Assembly: GCF_011297335.1 (NCBI RefSeq)
Contig: NZ_JAAOTJ010000017.1
Location: 62,001 to 126,000, forward strand
Source of the DNA: Catellatospora methionotrophica
GTDB lineage: Bacteria > Actinomycetota > Actinomycetes > Mycobacteriales > Micromonosporaceae
Reading direction: 5' to 3'
DNA: 64,000 nt
The translations under genes were made by a program, and so were the position numbers. This document shows, piece after piece, positions 1-7,664 of the stretch (position 1 is the first letter of the stretch; every line of letters starts with the position of its first letter). Below the pieces are notes generated by a model. The model had not been told where the DNA came from. It saw nothing but the letters and a program-made list of their open reading frames with translations, and searched no databases.

Positions 1-569
1 TGCTTCAGGAACCCGGTCGCGGGAACGTTCTCGATGATGCGTACGCCCCGCAGGCGGGCGCCCTTCGCCAGCGACATGGTGACGTCGACAGGGTTGGCCC
101 GGCCGTCCTCGGCGACGTAGAACCCGGCCAGCACGTCGTCGACGTTCGCCAGCGGGAACAGGCCCTTGACCTCGGCCGGGGAGACCTCGTGCACGTCGAT
201 GCCGCACAGCCGGTTGAACGCCGACACCCGCCGGTACTCCTCCAGCCGGTCCGCGTCCGTGGCGACCTGCACGAACCCGACCTGCTTCAGCCCGGTGGCC
301 AGGCCCGTCTCGGCCTCCAGCCGGGCGTACAGGTCACGGGTGTACTTGCGCATCTCGGTCGACGTCTCCGACATCGAGCCGAAGGTGACCATGAGACCGG
401 CGGCGTGCCAGGTGGTGCCGGAAGTGAGCTTGTCCCGCTCCAGCAGCACCACGTCCGCGCACCCCGCCTGCGCCAGGTGGTACGCGATGGAGGTCCCGAT
501 GACCCCACCCCCGACCACCACCACGCGCGCACGCTCAGGCAACTGCGGACCGGATGTGTCACTCGTCAT
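1..569 (-). CDS. FAD-dependent amine oxidoreductase, DAO/sarcosine dehydrogenase type (partial)
   Basis: Only the first 189 codons are in the window; the gene runs off the left edge. Near the N-terminus the protein has a Rossmann FAD-binding motif, VVVVGGGVIGTSIAYHLAQ, followed by VLLERDKLTSGTTWHAAGL, the signature of sarcosine/dimethylglycine dehydrogenases and related DAO-fold oxidases. These flavoenzymes oxidise secondary or tertiary amines. Whether a C-terminal GcvT-like folate domain follows cannot be seen. No Shine-Dalgarno precedes the ATG at 569; a TAGGCT hexamer ends 8 nt upstream, so the mRNA is probably leaderless. A paralogue lies at 14523-15743, and both genes have a copy of the same palindrome about 100 bp upstream. 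Confidence 0.85.
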   Translation of the reverse strand, partial: MTSDTSGPQLPERARVVVVGGGVIGTSIAYHLAQAGCADVVLLERDKLTSGTTWHAAGLMVTFGSMSETSTEMRKYTRDLYARLEAETGLATGLKQVGFVQVATDADRLEEYRRVSAFNRLCGIDVHEVSPAEVKGLFPLANVDDVLAGFYVAEDGRANPVDVTMSLAKGARLRGVRIIENVPATGFLK

Positions 570-577
570 AGCGCGCG

Positions 578-583
578 AGCCTA
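578..583 (-). promoter_or_regulatory. Putative leaderless -10 (TAGGCT) of the FAD oxidoreductase
   Basis: TAGGCT on the minus strand is separated by 8 nt from the ATG at 569. A weak -35-like TGACTG lies 18 bp further upstream. Confidence 0.5.
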
Positions 584-678
584 CCTTCCTGACCAGCGAA
601 TCAGTCACCCCCCGCCCACCCCACCCCCCACCTGCCGCAACTCGCGGCCCCCGGCCCCCGGCCCCCGGCCCACCCAAG

Positions 679-743
679 CCGCAACTCTTAAAGAGTCGCG
701 GCCTCCGAGGCGCTCTTTGGGCACAACTCTTTAAGAGTTGCGG
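679..743. repeat. Family A intergenic palindrome, copy 1
   Basis: Two perfect 18-bp arms (679-696 and 726-743) enclose a 29-nt loop. Each arm contains ACTCTTAAAGAGT, which is itself nearly palindromic. The TAA stop of the leftward tetR gene (731-733) lies inside the right arm, so the element could terminate that transcript. Copies 2 and 3 are at 15832-15894 and 37801-37879. Confidence 0.85.
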
Positions 744-1453
744 ACCGAGGCGGCGGCGGCGGTGGGGGTGGGGTGGACCTGGGCGGCGAAGAAGGCGAGT
801 TCGGCTTCGAAGAGGGGTTGGGTGTCGGTGGCGGCCCAGGTGAGCTGCCCGAAGAGTTCGGCGGCGAGGATGCCGTAGAGGCGGGTCCAGGAGGTCAGGA
901 AGACGGCGGTGACCTCGATCGGCAGCTCGCCGTGGGCGGGTAGCGCCCCGGCGAGGCGGTCGAGGTCGACGTGGCCGATGTCGGGAAGCCGACCGGCCTG
1001 CCACAGCTCCAGCATGGGCTGCACGAAGATCTGGCCGAGCTGCGCGCCCGCGCACTGCAGGTCGTCGCACTGCTGGTGGAACTGCTCCACGCCGGGCAGC
1101 GGCGGCCCGAACATCAGGGTCGCCTCGGGCCGGTGGGCCAGCGCCCAGCGCCGCAGCTCGCGCGCCATGACGAGCAGCCGCCGCACCGGATCGGGGTCGC
1201 CGTCGGCGTCGCGGGCGGCCTCGCAGGCGATGCGCACCTCGTTGTGCAGGTCCGTGCACAGCTCGATGACCAGGGCGTCCAGCGCGGGCACGTAGCGGTA
1301 GAGCGCGGCGGCGGTCATCCCCATCTCCCGGGCGATGGCGCGCAGCGAGATCGCCGCCGGGCCGCCCGCGACGAGCTGCGCCCGTGCCAGGTCCTTGATC
1401 TCGGTCAAGGTGCGCTCGCGCAGGCGCTCGCGGCGGTGTGAGGTGTCCGACAT
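731..1453 (-). CDS. TetR-family transcriptional regulator
   Basis: A 240-residue protein with an N-terminal TetR helix-turn-helix (about residues 13-60, including ISLRAIAREMGMTAAALYRYVPALDAL) and a C-terminal ligand-binding region of the type often annotated WHG/TetR_C. The ATG at 1453 is chosen because AGGGAG lies 5 nt upstream; an in-frame extension to 1498 would lack a ribosome site. It is divergent from the MMPL exporter gene at 1553, and the 99-bp gap contains inverted repeats. By analogy with other TetR/MMPL pairs it probably represses that exporter and itself until a ligand binds. The ligand is unknown. Confidence 0.9.
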   Translation of the reverse strand: MSDTSHRRERLRERTLTEIKDLARAQLVAGGPAAISLRAIAREMGMTAAALYRYVPALDALVIELCTDLHNEVRIACEAARDADGDPDPVRRLLVMARELRRWALAHRPEATLMFGPPLPGVEQFHQQCDDLQCAGAQLGQIFVQPMLELWQAGRLPDIGHVDLDRLAGALPAHGELPIEVTAVFLTSWTRLYGILAAELFGQLTWAATDTQPLFEAELAFFAAQVHPTPTAAAASVRNS

Positions 1454-1470
1454 GAAGCTCCCTTGACGGC

Positions 1471-1525
1471 AGTGAACGCCGTCCGCGAAAGTAAACACCG
1501 TTCACTCAAATGAGTGCCGTAAACA
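1471..1525. promoter_or_regulatory. Candidate TetR operator region in the divergent tetR/mmpL gap
   Basis: AGTGAACG at 1471-1478 and CGTTCACT at 1499-1506 form a perfect 8-bp inverted repeat. A second palindrome, CACTCAAATGAGTG, overlaps it at 1503-1516. The motif GTAAAC recurs at 1491 and 1519. The position between divergent starts suits a TetR operator; assignment to this regulator is inference. Confidence 0.5.
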
Positions 1526-1552
1526 AGCATATCGGTTCCGGGAAGGAATCCC

Positions 1553-3661
1553 ATGTTCGCGTGGTGGGGGCGTGCGGTGTACCGCTGGCGCTGGCTGGTG
1601 CTCGGCATCGCCGCCGGGGTGCTGGTCATCGGCGCGAGCTGGGGTGGCGGGGTGTTCGGCGACCTGATCAGCGGCGGGTTCGACGACCCGGCCAGCGCGT
1701 CCAGCCGGGCGCACCGCGAGATCACCGCCCAGCTCGGCCGCCAGGACGTCGACGTCCTGGCGCTGTACTCCTCGGACAGCCTGACCCAGGACCAGCCCGC
1801 GTTCCGCGACGCGGTGACCGCCGTCGCGACCGAACTGTCCGGGCGGCCCGAGGTGTCCAGCGTCGTCGGCGCGCACACCCCGAACCTGCCCGGCCGCTTC
1901 ACCTCCTCGGACGGGCACGCCACCTACCTGGCGATCCAGCTGCGCGACGGCGACGAGAACAGCAAGCTCGACGACCTCGCCGCGCTGCGCGACGACCTGG
2001 CCGCCGACGGGTTGCACACCGAGATCGGCGGCCTCATCCCGTTCCTGGACGACGCGAACACGCGGATCAACGACGACATCACCAAAGCCGAGCTGATCAG
2101 CCTGCCGATCCTGCTGGTGCTGCTCGTGTTCATCTTCCGGGGCCTGGTCGCCGCCGTCACGCCGCTGTTCGTCGGGGTGCTCGCGGTGCTCGGCGCGTTC
2201 ATCGCCGTACGCCTGATCGCGCAGGTCACCGACGTGTCCGTGTTCGCCGTCAACATCATCACGATGCTCGGCCTGGGGATGGCCATCGACTACGCGCTGT
2301 TCGTGGTCAGCCGGTTCCGGGAGGAGTTGGCGGCCGGACACGGTCCCGCCGAGGCGGTCGCGCGCACGCTGTCCACCGCCGGGCGGACCGTGCTGGTCTC
2401 CGGGCTGACCGTGGCGCTGGCGCTGGCCAGCCTGCTGATCTTCCCGATGGACTTCCTCAAGTCGATGGCCTGGGGTGGCATGGCTGCCGTGCTCGTGGCC
2501 ATGCTCGCCGCGCTCACCGCCCTGCCCGCCCTGCTGGCCGTACTCGGCCCGAAGGTCAACGCGCTGCGCGTGCCGCAGCCGTTGCTGTTCCGCGCCCGCC
2601 CCGCCGGGGAGGGCGGCTGGGCGCGCATCGCCCGCAGCGTGATGAACCGGCCCGTGCTGTACGCCCTCGGGGTCACCGCAGTCCTGGTGCTGGTCGCGAC
2701 CCCGTTCCTGCGGGCCCAGTTCGGCGGGTTCGACGAGCGGGTGCTGCCCGCGGGCACCGAGTCGCGCACCGTCACCGAGCGCATCGCCGCCGAGTTCCCC
2801 GGCGGCAGCGCCGCCCCGATCAGCGTCCTGGTGCTCGGCCCCGGCGCGGACACCATGCTGGCCCGCATCCAGGCCGTCGACAATGTGCCGAGTGCCATGA
2901 TCGCGGCGCAGAAGGGCGACGCCACGCTGATCACGGCGTCCTACCCGGGGGAGCCCGCCGACGCCAGCGCCCGCGACGTCGTGCAGGCCATCCGGGACCT
3001 GCCCGTGCCCGACGGCGCGCAGGTGCTGGTCGGTGGGCGTACCGCGGCGGACCTGGACCAGCTCGACTCCATCGGCGGGCGGCTGCCGTGGATGCTCGGC
3101 ATGGTCGCGCTGAGCACGTTCCTGCTGCTGTTCCTGGCGTTCGGCTCCATCGTGCTGCCGCTCAAGGCCATCGTCATGAACGTCGTCTCGATCGGGGCGT
3201 CGTTCGGCGTCGTCGTGTGGATCTTCCAGGACGGGCACCTGTCGGAGTGGCTCGGCTTCACCGTCACCGGCTTCCTGGAACCCGGCAACATGGTGCTGAT
3301 GCTGGCGGTCCTGTTCGGGCTCGCCACCGACTACGAGGTGTTCCTGCTGTCGCGGGTCCGCGAGGAGTGGGACGCCACCGGCGACAACACCCAGGCCGTC
3401 GCGTCCGGGCTCCAGCGCACCGGCGGGATCATCACCGCGGCGGCGCTGCTGCTGATGGTGGTCCTCGGCGGCTTCGCGACCGGCGGCACCACGACGATCA
3501 AGGTGCTCGGCGTCGGCATGGTGGTCGCCGTGGCCATCGACGCCGCCCTGGTCCGGGCGGTGCTGGTGCCCGCCACGATGCGCCTGCTGGGCCGCTGGAA
3601 CTGGTGGGCCCCCGGCCCCCTCCGCCTCGTCTACCGCCGCTACGGCCTCAAGGAGGCCTGA
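1553..3661 (+). CDS. MMPL-family RND exporter
   Basis: A 702-residue inner-membrane protein with the two-fold MMPL layout: TM1 (about 13-33), a periplasmic domain, TM2-6, a second large loop and TM8-12. The conserved transmembrane motif pair is present as MAIDYALFVVSRFREEL in the first half and ATDYEVFLLSRVREEW in the second, including the Asp-Tyr residues used for proton coupling in this family. Length matches the short ActII-3/YdfJ-like class. The ATG at 1553 follows GGAAGGA with good spacing. Expected role is proton-driven export of lipids or hydrophobic drugs. Divergent TetR control is likely; the substrate cannot be inferred. Confidence 0.92.
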   Translation: MFAWWGRAVYRWRWLVLGIAAGVLVIGASWGGGVFGDLISGGFDDPASASSRAHREITAQLGRQDVDVLALYSSDSLTQDQPAFRDAVTAVATELSGRPEVSSVVGAHTPNLPGRFTSSDGHATYLAIQLRDGDENSKLDDLAALRDDLAADGLHTEIGGLIPFLDDANTRINDDITKAELISLPILLVLLVFIFRGLVAAVTPLFVGVLAVLGAFIAVRLIAQVTDVSVFAVNIITMLGLGMAIDYALFVVSRFREELAAGHGPAEAVARTLSTAGRTVLVSGLTVALALASLLIFPMDFLKSMAWGGMAAVLVAMLAALTALPALLAVLGPKVNALRVPQPLLFRARPAGEGGWARIARSVMNRPVLYALGVTAVLVLVATPFLRAQFGGFDERVLPAGTESRTVTERIAAEFPGGSAAPISVLVLGPGADTMLARIQAVDNVPSAMIAAQKGDATLITASYPGEPADASARDVVQAIRDLPVPDGAQVLVGGRTAADLDQLDSIGGRLPWMLGMVALSTFLLLFLAFGSIVLPLKAIVMNVVSIGASFGVVVWIFQDGHLSEWLGFTVTGFLEPGNMVLMLAVLFGLATDYEVFLLSRVREEWDATGDNTQAVASGLQRTGGIITAAALLLMVVLGGFATGGTTTIKVLGVGMVVAVAIDAALVRAVLVPATMRLLGRWNWWAPGPLRLVYRRYGLKEA

Positions 3662-3694
3662 CCGCCCCGCCCCAGCGCCGCGAGGCGCCGCTTC

Positions 3695-3759
3695 AAGATC
3701 GCTGTTTCGGGTCAGAAAGTGTGGTTGGACCACACGTTCTGACCCGAAACAGCGATCTT
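3695..3759. repeat. Family B intergenic palindrome, copy 1
   Basis: Arms 3695-3724 and 3730-3759 (30 nt each, one mismatch) enclose a 5-nt loop. The arm begins AAGATCGCTGTTTCGGGTCA. It sits between the convergent MMPL gene and the leftward gene ending at 3762. It is the best-paired member of a family with seven copies in this window. Confidence 0.9.
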
Positions 3760-3761
3760 TC

Positions 3762-4121
3762 CTAGTGCCGCGGCAGTTGGCCAGGCTCGGCGATCCGCCT
3801 GCGGATCACGTGGTACGCCAGCGCGCAGGCGAGGTTCGCGCGGGCAGAGGACGGCCACATCGCGGCGTACTCCTGGCGCTCCATGACGGTGGCCCGTGCC
3901 CTCGCCCGCAGTGTGCCGAGCTCACGAGAGCGTTGAGCGAGTACGGCGACCTGCGCCAAGCCTCCGGCGGCGGCGATGCCGTCGCGCACCCACGCCTCGA
4001 TCTGCGCCGTCGCCGCTGCTCGCACGAGGGCGGCGTCCGTTGGCATGGGTGAGTGGTAGAGGGCCACGGCAAGGTCGCCATACGCAAGGTTCGACAGGGG
4101 ATCCGCCGGTCCGGCGCTCAT
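3762..4121 (-). CDS. Small protein of unknown function
   Basis: A 119-residue, Ala/Arg-rich, probably helical soluble protein with no signal peptide or membrane segment. I do not recognise a family. The ATG at 4121 has GGAG 6 nt upstream. It is divergent from the UTRA gene at 4218, and the 96-bp gap carries an ACTTAAGT-centred operator-like palindrome. Shared control by the downstream GntR protein is therefore possible. Its 3' end abuts a family B palindrome. Confidence 0.6.
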   Translation of the reverse strand: MSAGPADPLSNLAYGDLAVALYHSPMPTDAALVRAAATAQIEAWVRDGIAAAGGLAQVAVLAQRSRELGTLRARARATVMERQEYAAMWPSSARANLACALAYHVIRRRIAEPGQLPRH

Positions 4122-4159
4122 GGGTGCTCCACTTCAAGGAAGTGACATGCGTCGCTGTT

Positions 4160-4210
4160 AACCTTAATGCCTTGCTACTTAAGTCATCAAGGTTGTGTCG
4201 GGGGTAGAGT
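4160..4210 (+). promoter_or_regulatory. Operator-like palindrome plus leaderless -10 for the UTRA/GntR pair
   Basis: The core is a perfect 8-bp palindrome ACTTAAGT (4177-4184), flanked by CTTG (4171) and CAAG (4188), and further out by AACCTT (4160-4165) and AAGGTT (4189-4194). The -10 hexamer TAGAGT (4205-4210) ends 7 nt before the ATG at 4218. The palindrome overlaps the expected -35 position, which suits repression. Binding by the adjacent GntR protein is inference. Confidence 0.5.
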
Positions 4211-4217
4211 GCGCACC

Positions 4218-4772
4218 ATGAGACCTCTGGGCCGGCACGCGGGCGAACCCGTGTCCTATGTGCTGCCCCAGCCGCCGGGTGCTCCTGACGCGTGGACCAC
4301 CGAAGCCGCCCAGCAGGGCCGGGTGGGCTCCCAGCGGCTGCTGGAAGTGGCCGAAGTGGTCCCGCCGGGAGCCGTGGCTTCGGTGCTCGGCCCGGCCGTG
4401 GTGGTACGTCGCCGCCTGGTGCTGCTCGACGGGCAGCCGGTGGAACTGGCCGACTCGTACTACCCGCTGGAGATTGCGCGAGGCACCGGGCTCGCCCAAG
4501 CCGCACGGATCCGTGGTGGCGCGCCGACGCTACTGGCCGAACTCGGCTTCCGGCCCGACGAGGTGGCCGAGCAACTGGCCGTCAGGCCGGGCACTGCGGC
4601 CGAGACGGCCGCGCTCGATCTGCCAGGCGGCAGCCAGGTGGTGGAGCTGGTCCGGGTGACCTATGAGCGCGACGGCAGCCCCTATGAGGTCGCGGTGATG
4701 GTGATGCGGCCGGAGGGACGCGTATTCCGTTACCGGATGAAGGTGGACGACGATGGCGTATCGCGACGCTAG
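4218..4772 (+). CDS. UTRA ligand-binding-domain protein lacking a DNA-binding domain
   Basis: A 184-residue protein. Residues about 30-180 align with the UTRA effector-binding fold of GntR/HutC regulators: VRRRLVLLDGQPVELADSYY, a segment on loss of polar substrate contacts, then VVELVRVTYERDGSPYEVAV and a closing MVMRPEGRVFRYRM. No winged helix precedes it; the upstream sequence is promoter and operator. Its last 20 bp overlap the full-length GntR gene at 4753, so the two are translationally coupled. It resembles the UTRA half of that neighbour (the phrase G-VELA-YYPL-IARGTGLA recurs there as PVELAWLYFPLDLARGTALA), which suggests duplication with loss of the HTH. It could act as a ligand buffer or heterodimer partner; this is inference. 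Confidence 0.8.
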   Translation: MRPLGRHAGEPVSYVLPQPPGAPDAWTTEAAQQGRVGSQRLLEVAEVVPPGAVASVLGPAVVVRRRLVLLDGQPVELADSYYPLEIARGTGLAQAARIRGGAPTLLAELGFRPDEVAEQLAVRPGTAAETAALDLPGGSQVVELVRVTYERDGSPYEVAVMVMRPEGRVFRYRMKVDDDGVSRR

Positions 4773-5529
4773 GCCGCGCCACCACCAGATCGCCGCCGAA
4801 CTACGTGCCCTGATCATGTCGGGTGAGCTGGCCACCGGCACCCGGCTGGAGTCGACGCAGCAGCTCATGACCCGATTCGCGGTGACCGGGCAGACGGTGC
4901 AGCGGGCACTGGCCGTGCTCAAGGACGAGGGATTCGTCGTCGGCCGGGCGGGACTGGGCGTGTTCGTGCGCGACCTTTCGCCGCTGGCGATCGAACCCGC
5001 CGCCTACATGCCACCGGCTCGACCCGGTGCCGGTTCCCGCTGGACCGACGGCGGCGGCCACGGCCGGGGCCGCATACACCTGGTCGACGTGCGTGAGGTC
5101 CAGCCGCCCGCGTCAGTGGCGGTGGCGCTGGGGCTCGCCGACGGCGTCGGGGCGCAGTTGCGCCAGCAGGTCCTTTTCCTCGACGACGAGCCGGTCGAGC
5201 TGGCGTGGCTGTACTTCCCGCTGGACCTCGCCCGGGGCACCGCCCTCGCGGAGCGCAGACTGGTCCGCGGCGGCATACCGCGGTTGCTGGCCGAGGCCGG
5301 ACACCCGCCGGTCGACTGGACCGACCGGATCTCCGCCCGTTCCGCCACGACCGAGGAAGCCCGGCTGCTCGAACTGCCCGGCGAGGTTCCCGTGCTGCGC
5401 ACCGCCCGTACGGTGCGCACCGACGGCGGCCGCCCGATCGAGGCGAGCGTGCTCGTCAAGGGCGCGCACCGGTACGAGCTCTCGTACCACCAGGTGGTGG
5501 CTCCAGCGGGCGGCGCGTCTCAGCAGTGA
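4753..5529 (+). CDS. GntR/HutC-family transcriptional regulator
   Basis: A 258-residue regulator with an N-terminal GntR winged helix (about 5-73; HHQIAAELRALIMSGELATG, then TGQTVQRALAVLKDEGFVVG) and a C-terminal UTRA domain (about 95-250). The start ATG at 4753 lies inside the end of the UTRA-only gene. The protein should bind DNA as a dimer and respond to a small ligand, often a sugar or carboxylate in this subfamily. The likely target is the ACTTAAGT palindrome at 4160-4194. No obvious catabolic operon is attached, so the effector is unknown. Confidence 0.9.
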   Translation: MAYRDARPRHHQIAAELRALIMSGELATGTRLESTQQLMTRFAVTGQTVQRALAVLKDEGFVVGRAGLGVFVRDLSPLAIEPAAYMPPARPGAGSRWTDGGGHGRGRIHLVDVREVQPPASVAVALGLADGVGAQLRQQVLFLDDEPVELAWLYFPLDLARGTALAERRLVRGGIPRLLAEAGHPPVDWTDRISARSATTEEARLLELPGEVPVLRTARTVRTDGGRPIEASVLVKGAHRYELSYHQVVAPAGGASQQ

Positions 5530-5670
5530 TCGCGGTGGCGGTCGCGCGCGGATCTTGGCCTGTCTCCCGGCTACCGTGGAGACACGAGGAGTTCATCTGA
5601 CCACGGGATGGGCGACGTCTGCGGCACCTAGCGTGCTGGCGACAGACATCGACCGACGTGGAGGTCTAAC

Positions 5671-6825
5671 GTGGACCGTCGAAACGTGCTGCGTGCCGGA
5701 TTCGTGGGCGGCGCCGCTGCCGCCTTCTCGGGCGCGCTGTGGAAAGAGGCGTTCGCCGCGCCCGCCCAGCCCGGTCCGGGCCCCTATGGCGCGCTGCTGG
5801 CGGCCGACGCGAACGGGATCATGCTGCCCGCCGGTTTCACCAGCCGGGTCATCGCGCGCTCCAGCCAGACAGTGCCCGGCACTTCGTACACCTGGCATGC
5901 CGCTCCCGACGGCGGCGCCTGCTTCGCCGACGGCTCGGGCTGGATCTACGTGTCCAACGCCGAGGTGTCCTCGGGCGGGGCGTCGGCGGTGAAGTTCAAC
6001 TCCGGCGGCACGGTGACCAGCGCGTACCGCATCCTGTCCGGGACCTCGACCAACTGCGCGGGCGGGCATACGCCCTGGAACACGTGGCTGTCGTGCGAGG
6101 AGACGTCGACCGGCCGGGTGTGGGAGACAGACCCGTGGGGCGTGAACGCGGCTGCGGCCCGCCCGGCGATGGGCCGTTTCAAGCACGAGGCCGCCGCCTG
6201 CGACCCGGTCAACCACGTCATCTACCTGACCGAGGACGAGACCAACGGCTGCTTCTACCGGTTCATCCCGAACAGCTGGGGCAACCTGGCCACCGGCACG
6301 CTCCAGGTCGCCAAGGGCGGTTCGGGCACCGCCGTCACGCTCACCTGGGCCACCGTGCCCGACCCGGACGGCTCGCCGACCGCGACCCGCAACCAGGTCA
6401 GCGGGGTGAAGAGGTTCAACGGCGGCGAGGGCTGCTGGTACGACAACGGCATCGTCTATTTCACGACCAAGGGCGACAACCGGGTCTGGGCGTACAACAC
6501 CGCAACCTCCAAGATCGAGCTGGCGTACGACGACTCGCTGGTGAGCGGCACACCGCCGCTGACCGGGGTCGACAACATCACCGGCAGCGCGACCAGCGGC
6601 GACCTGTACGTCGCCGAGGACGGCGGCAACCTGGAGATCTGCGTGATCACCCCGGACGACGTCATCGCGCCGTTCCTGCGCATCACGGGGCAGAGCTCCT
6701 CGGAGGTCACCGGCCCGGCCTTCAACCCGGCCGGGAACCGTTTCTACTTCTCGTCCCAGCGGGGCACCTCGGGCTCTTCTTCCGGCGGCATCACGTACGA
6801 GGTCACCGGCCCCTTCCGCAGCTGA
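5671..6825 (+). CDS. Tat-exported PhoX/DUF839-family protein
   Basis: A 384-residue protein starting at GTG 5671, with GGAGG 10 nt upstream. The N-terminus carries a twin-arginine signal: MDRRNVLRAGF, a hydrophobic stretch to about residue 25, and an Ala-x-Ala cleavage region near FAAPA. The mature part matches the DUF839/PhoX beta-propeller family, with recognisable segments such as GRFKHEAAACDPVNHVIYLTED and GEGCWYDNGIVYFTTKGDNR. Characterised members are calcium/iron-dependent alkaline phosphatases, but many actinobacterial DUF839 proteins are untested. The upstream gap holds a small inverted repeat TGTCTCC/GGAGACA (5561-5584). No convincing PHO-box array was seen, so phosphate control is not claimed. 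Confidence 0.82.
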   Translation: MDRRNVLRAGFVGGAAAAFSGALWKEAFAAPAQPGPGPYGALLAADANGIMLPAGFTSRVIARSSQTVPGTSYTWHAAPDGGACFADGSGWIYVSNAEVSSGGASAVKFNSGGTVTSAYRILSGTSTNCAGGHTPWNTWLSCEETSTGRVWETDPWGVNAAAARPAMGRFKHEAAACDPVNHVIYLTEDETNGCFYRFIPNSWGNLATGTLQVAKGGSGTAVTLTWATVPDPDGSPTATRNQVSGVKRFNGGEGCWYDNGIVYFTTKGDNRVWAYNTATSKIELAYDDSLVSGTPPLTGVDNITGSATSGDLYVAEDGGNLEICVITPDDVIAPFLRITGQSSSEVTGPAFNPAGNRFYFSSQRGTSGSSSGGITYEVTGPFRS

Positions 6826-6957
6826 TCGGAGCGACTGCCGGGCCGCGCGGACCCGGCTCGGCAGGCGTCGCCCGGCGTCGGCGGGCGGCTGGGCACGGCC
6901 CCGCCGAACCTCGTACGCGCGTGGGAGGATGTGGCTCCCTCGCCGTGGAGACCGCCC

Positions 6958-7020
6958 ATGCCTGTGACCGGCACCTACGGGATCGTGTGCCCGCCCGTCG
7001 TTCCGGCGGCGACGGCATGA
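6958..7020 (+). CDS. Possible 20-residue leader ORF coupled to the GNAT gene
   Basis: An ATG at 6958 has GGAG exactly 7 nt upstream and opens a 20-codon ORF, MPVTGTYGIVCPPVVPAATA. Its TGA overlaps the ATG of the acetyltransferase at 7017 in an ATGA arrangement. The acetyltransferase has no good ribosome site of its own, so translational coupling is plausible. No homologue is known to me. A chance ORF remains possible. Confidence 0.4.
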   Translation: MPVTGTYGIVCPPVVPAATA

Positions 7021-7565
7021 CCGTCGTGGCTGCCGCGCAGCGGCTGATCGTCCGGGAGTGGACCGGCAGCTCCGCCGACCTGGCCCGCAACTACGACATC
7101 TACCGGCGCGAAGGGGTCACCCGCTGGCTGGGCATGCCTGTGCCGTTGAGCGAACCGGCGCAGTCGCAGCTGGTCATCGACCGGCGGCGGGAGTTCTACG
7201 CGGCCGAGCCCGGCTACGGCGTGTGGGCGGCCGAGCGGCGCGACACCGGTGTGGTCGCCGGGTCGGTGCTGCTCAAGCCACTGCCGAAGCCCACCGACGG
7301 TCCGGGGGAGGGCGAGGTGGAGATCGGCTGGCACTTCCATCCGGACAGCTGGGGACACGGGTACGCCACGGAGGCGGCACAGGCGGTGCTCGCCCACGGG
7401 TGGGCGCTCGGGCTGGCCGAGATCCACGCCATCGCCCGCCCGGACAACGCGCCCTCGCTGGCGGTCATGCGCCGTCTCGGCATGACCCGCCTCGGCCGCA
7501 CCCACCGCTGGTACGGCATCGAAGCGGAGCTGTACGTGATCAGCAAGCCGCCGGGGGTTTGGTGA
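7017..7565 (+). CDS. GNAT acetyltransferase, RimJ/RimL-like
   Basis: A 182-residue protein with the GNAT fold: LIVREW near the N-terminus, a conserved VEIGWHFHPDSWGHGYATEA acetyl-CoA-binding region (motif A) and a C-terminal HAIARPDNAPSLAVMRRLGM segment (motif B). Such proteins acetylate amino groups of protein N-termini, antibiotics or small molecules using acetyl-CoA. The ATG at 7017 is chosen for the overlap with the small upstream ORF; an in-frame GTG at 6987 is an alternative. The substrate cannot be inferred from context. Confidence 0.85.
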   Translation: MTVVAAAQRLIVREWTGSSADLARNYDIYRREGVTRWLGMPVPLSEPAQSQLVIDRRREFYAAEPGYGVWAAERRDTGVVAGSVLLKPLPKPTDGPGEGEVEIGWHFHPDSWGHGYATEAAQAVLAHGWALGLAEIHAIARPDNAPSLAVMRRLGMTRLGRTHRWYGIEAELYVISKPPGVW

Positions 7566-7664
7566 GGTAACACGCCCTTATCCGAAGGTCGACATCTGCC
7601 GCCGTACGCCATGCGCCGTTAGGCTGGTGACGGCAGAATCTCCCCGCGGAAGGGGGTGAGCGCG

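Noticed and set aside
1502-3733. 743-codon open frame antisense to the MMPL gene
   Set aside because: Its translation is dominated by His, Gln, Asp, Gly and Arg, as expected when the third-codon GC bias of the plus-strand gene is read in reverse. No domain is recognisable.
5590-5610. GTTCATCTGAC upstream of the PhoX-like gene as a PHO box
   Set aside because: Only one unit is present, and PhoP boxes need at least two direct repeats with 11-bp spacing.
5739-7016. Upstream extension of the GNAT frame through the PhoX-like gene
   Set aside because: The extension is Arg/Pro/Gly-rich and out of frame with the Tat-signal protein, which is clearly real; the GNAT domain begins at 7017.
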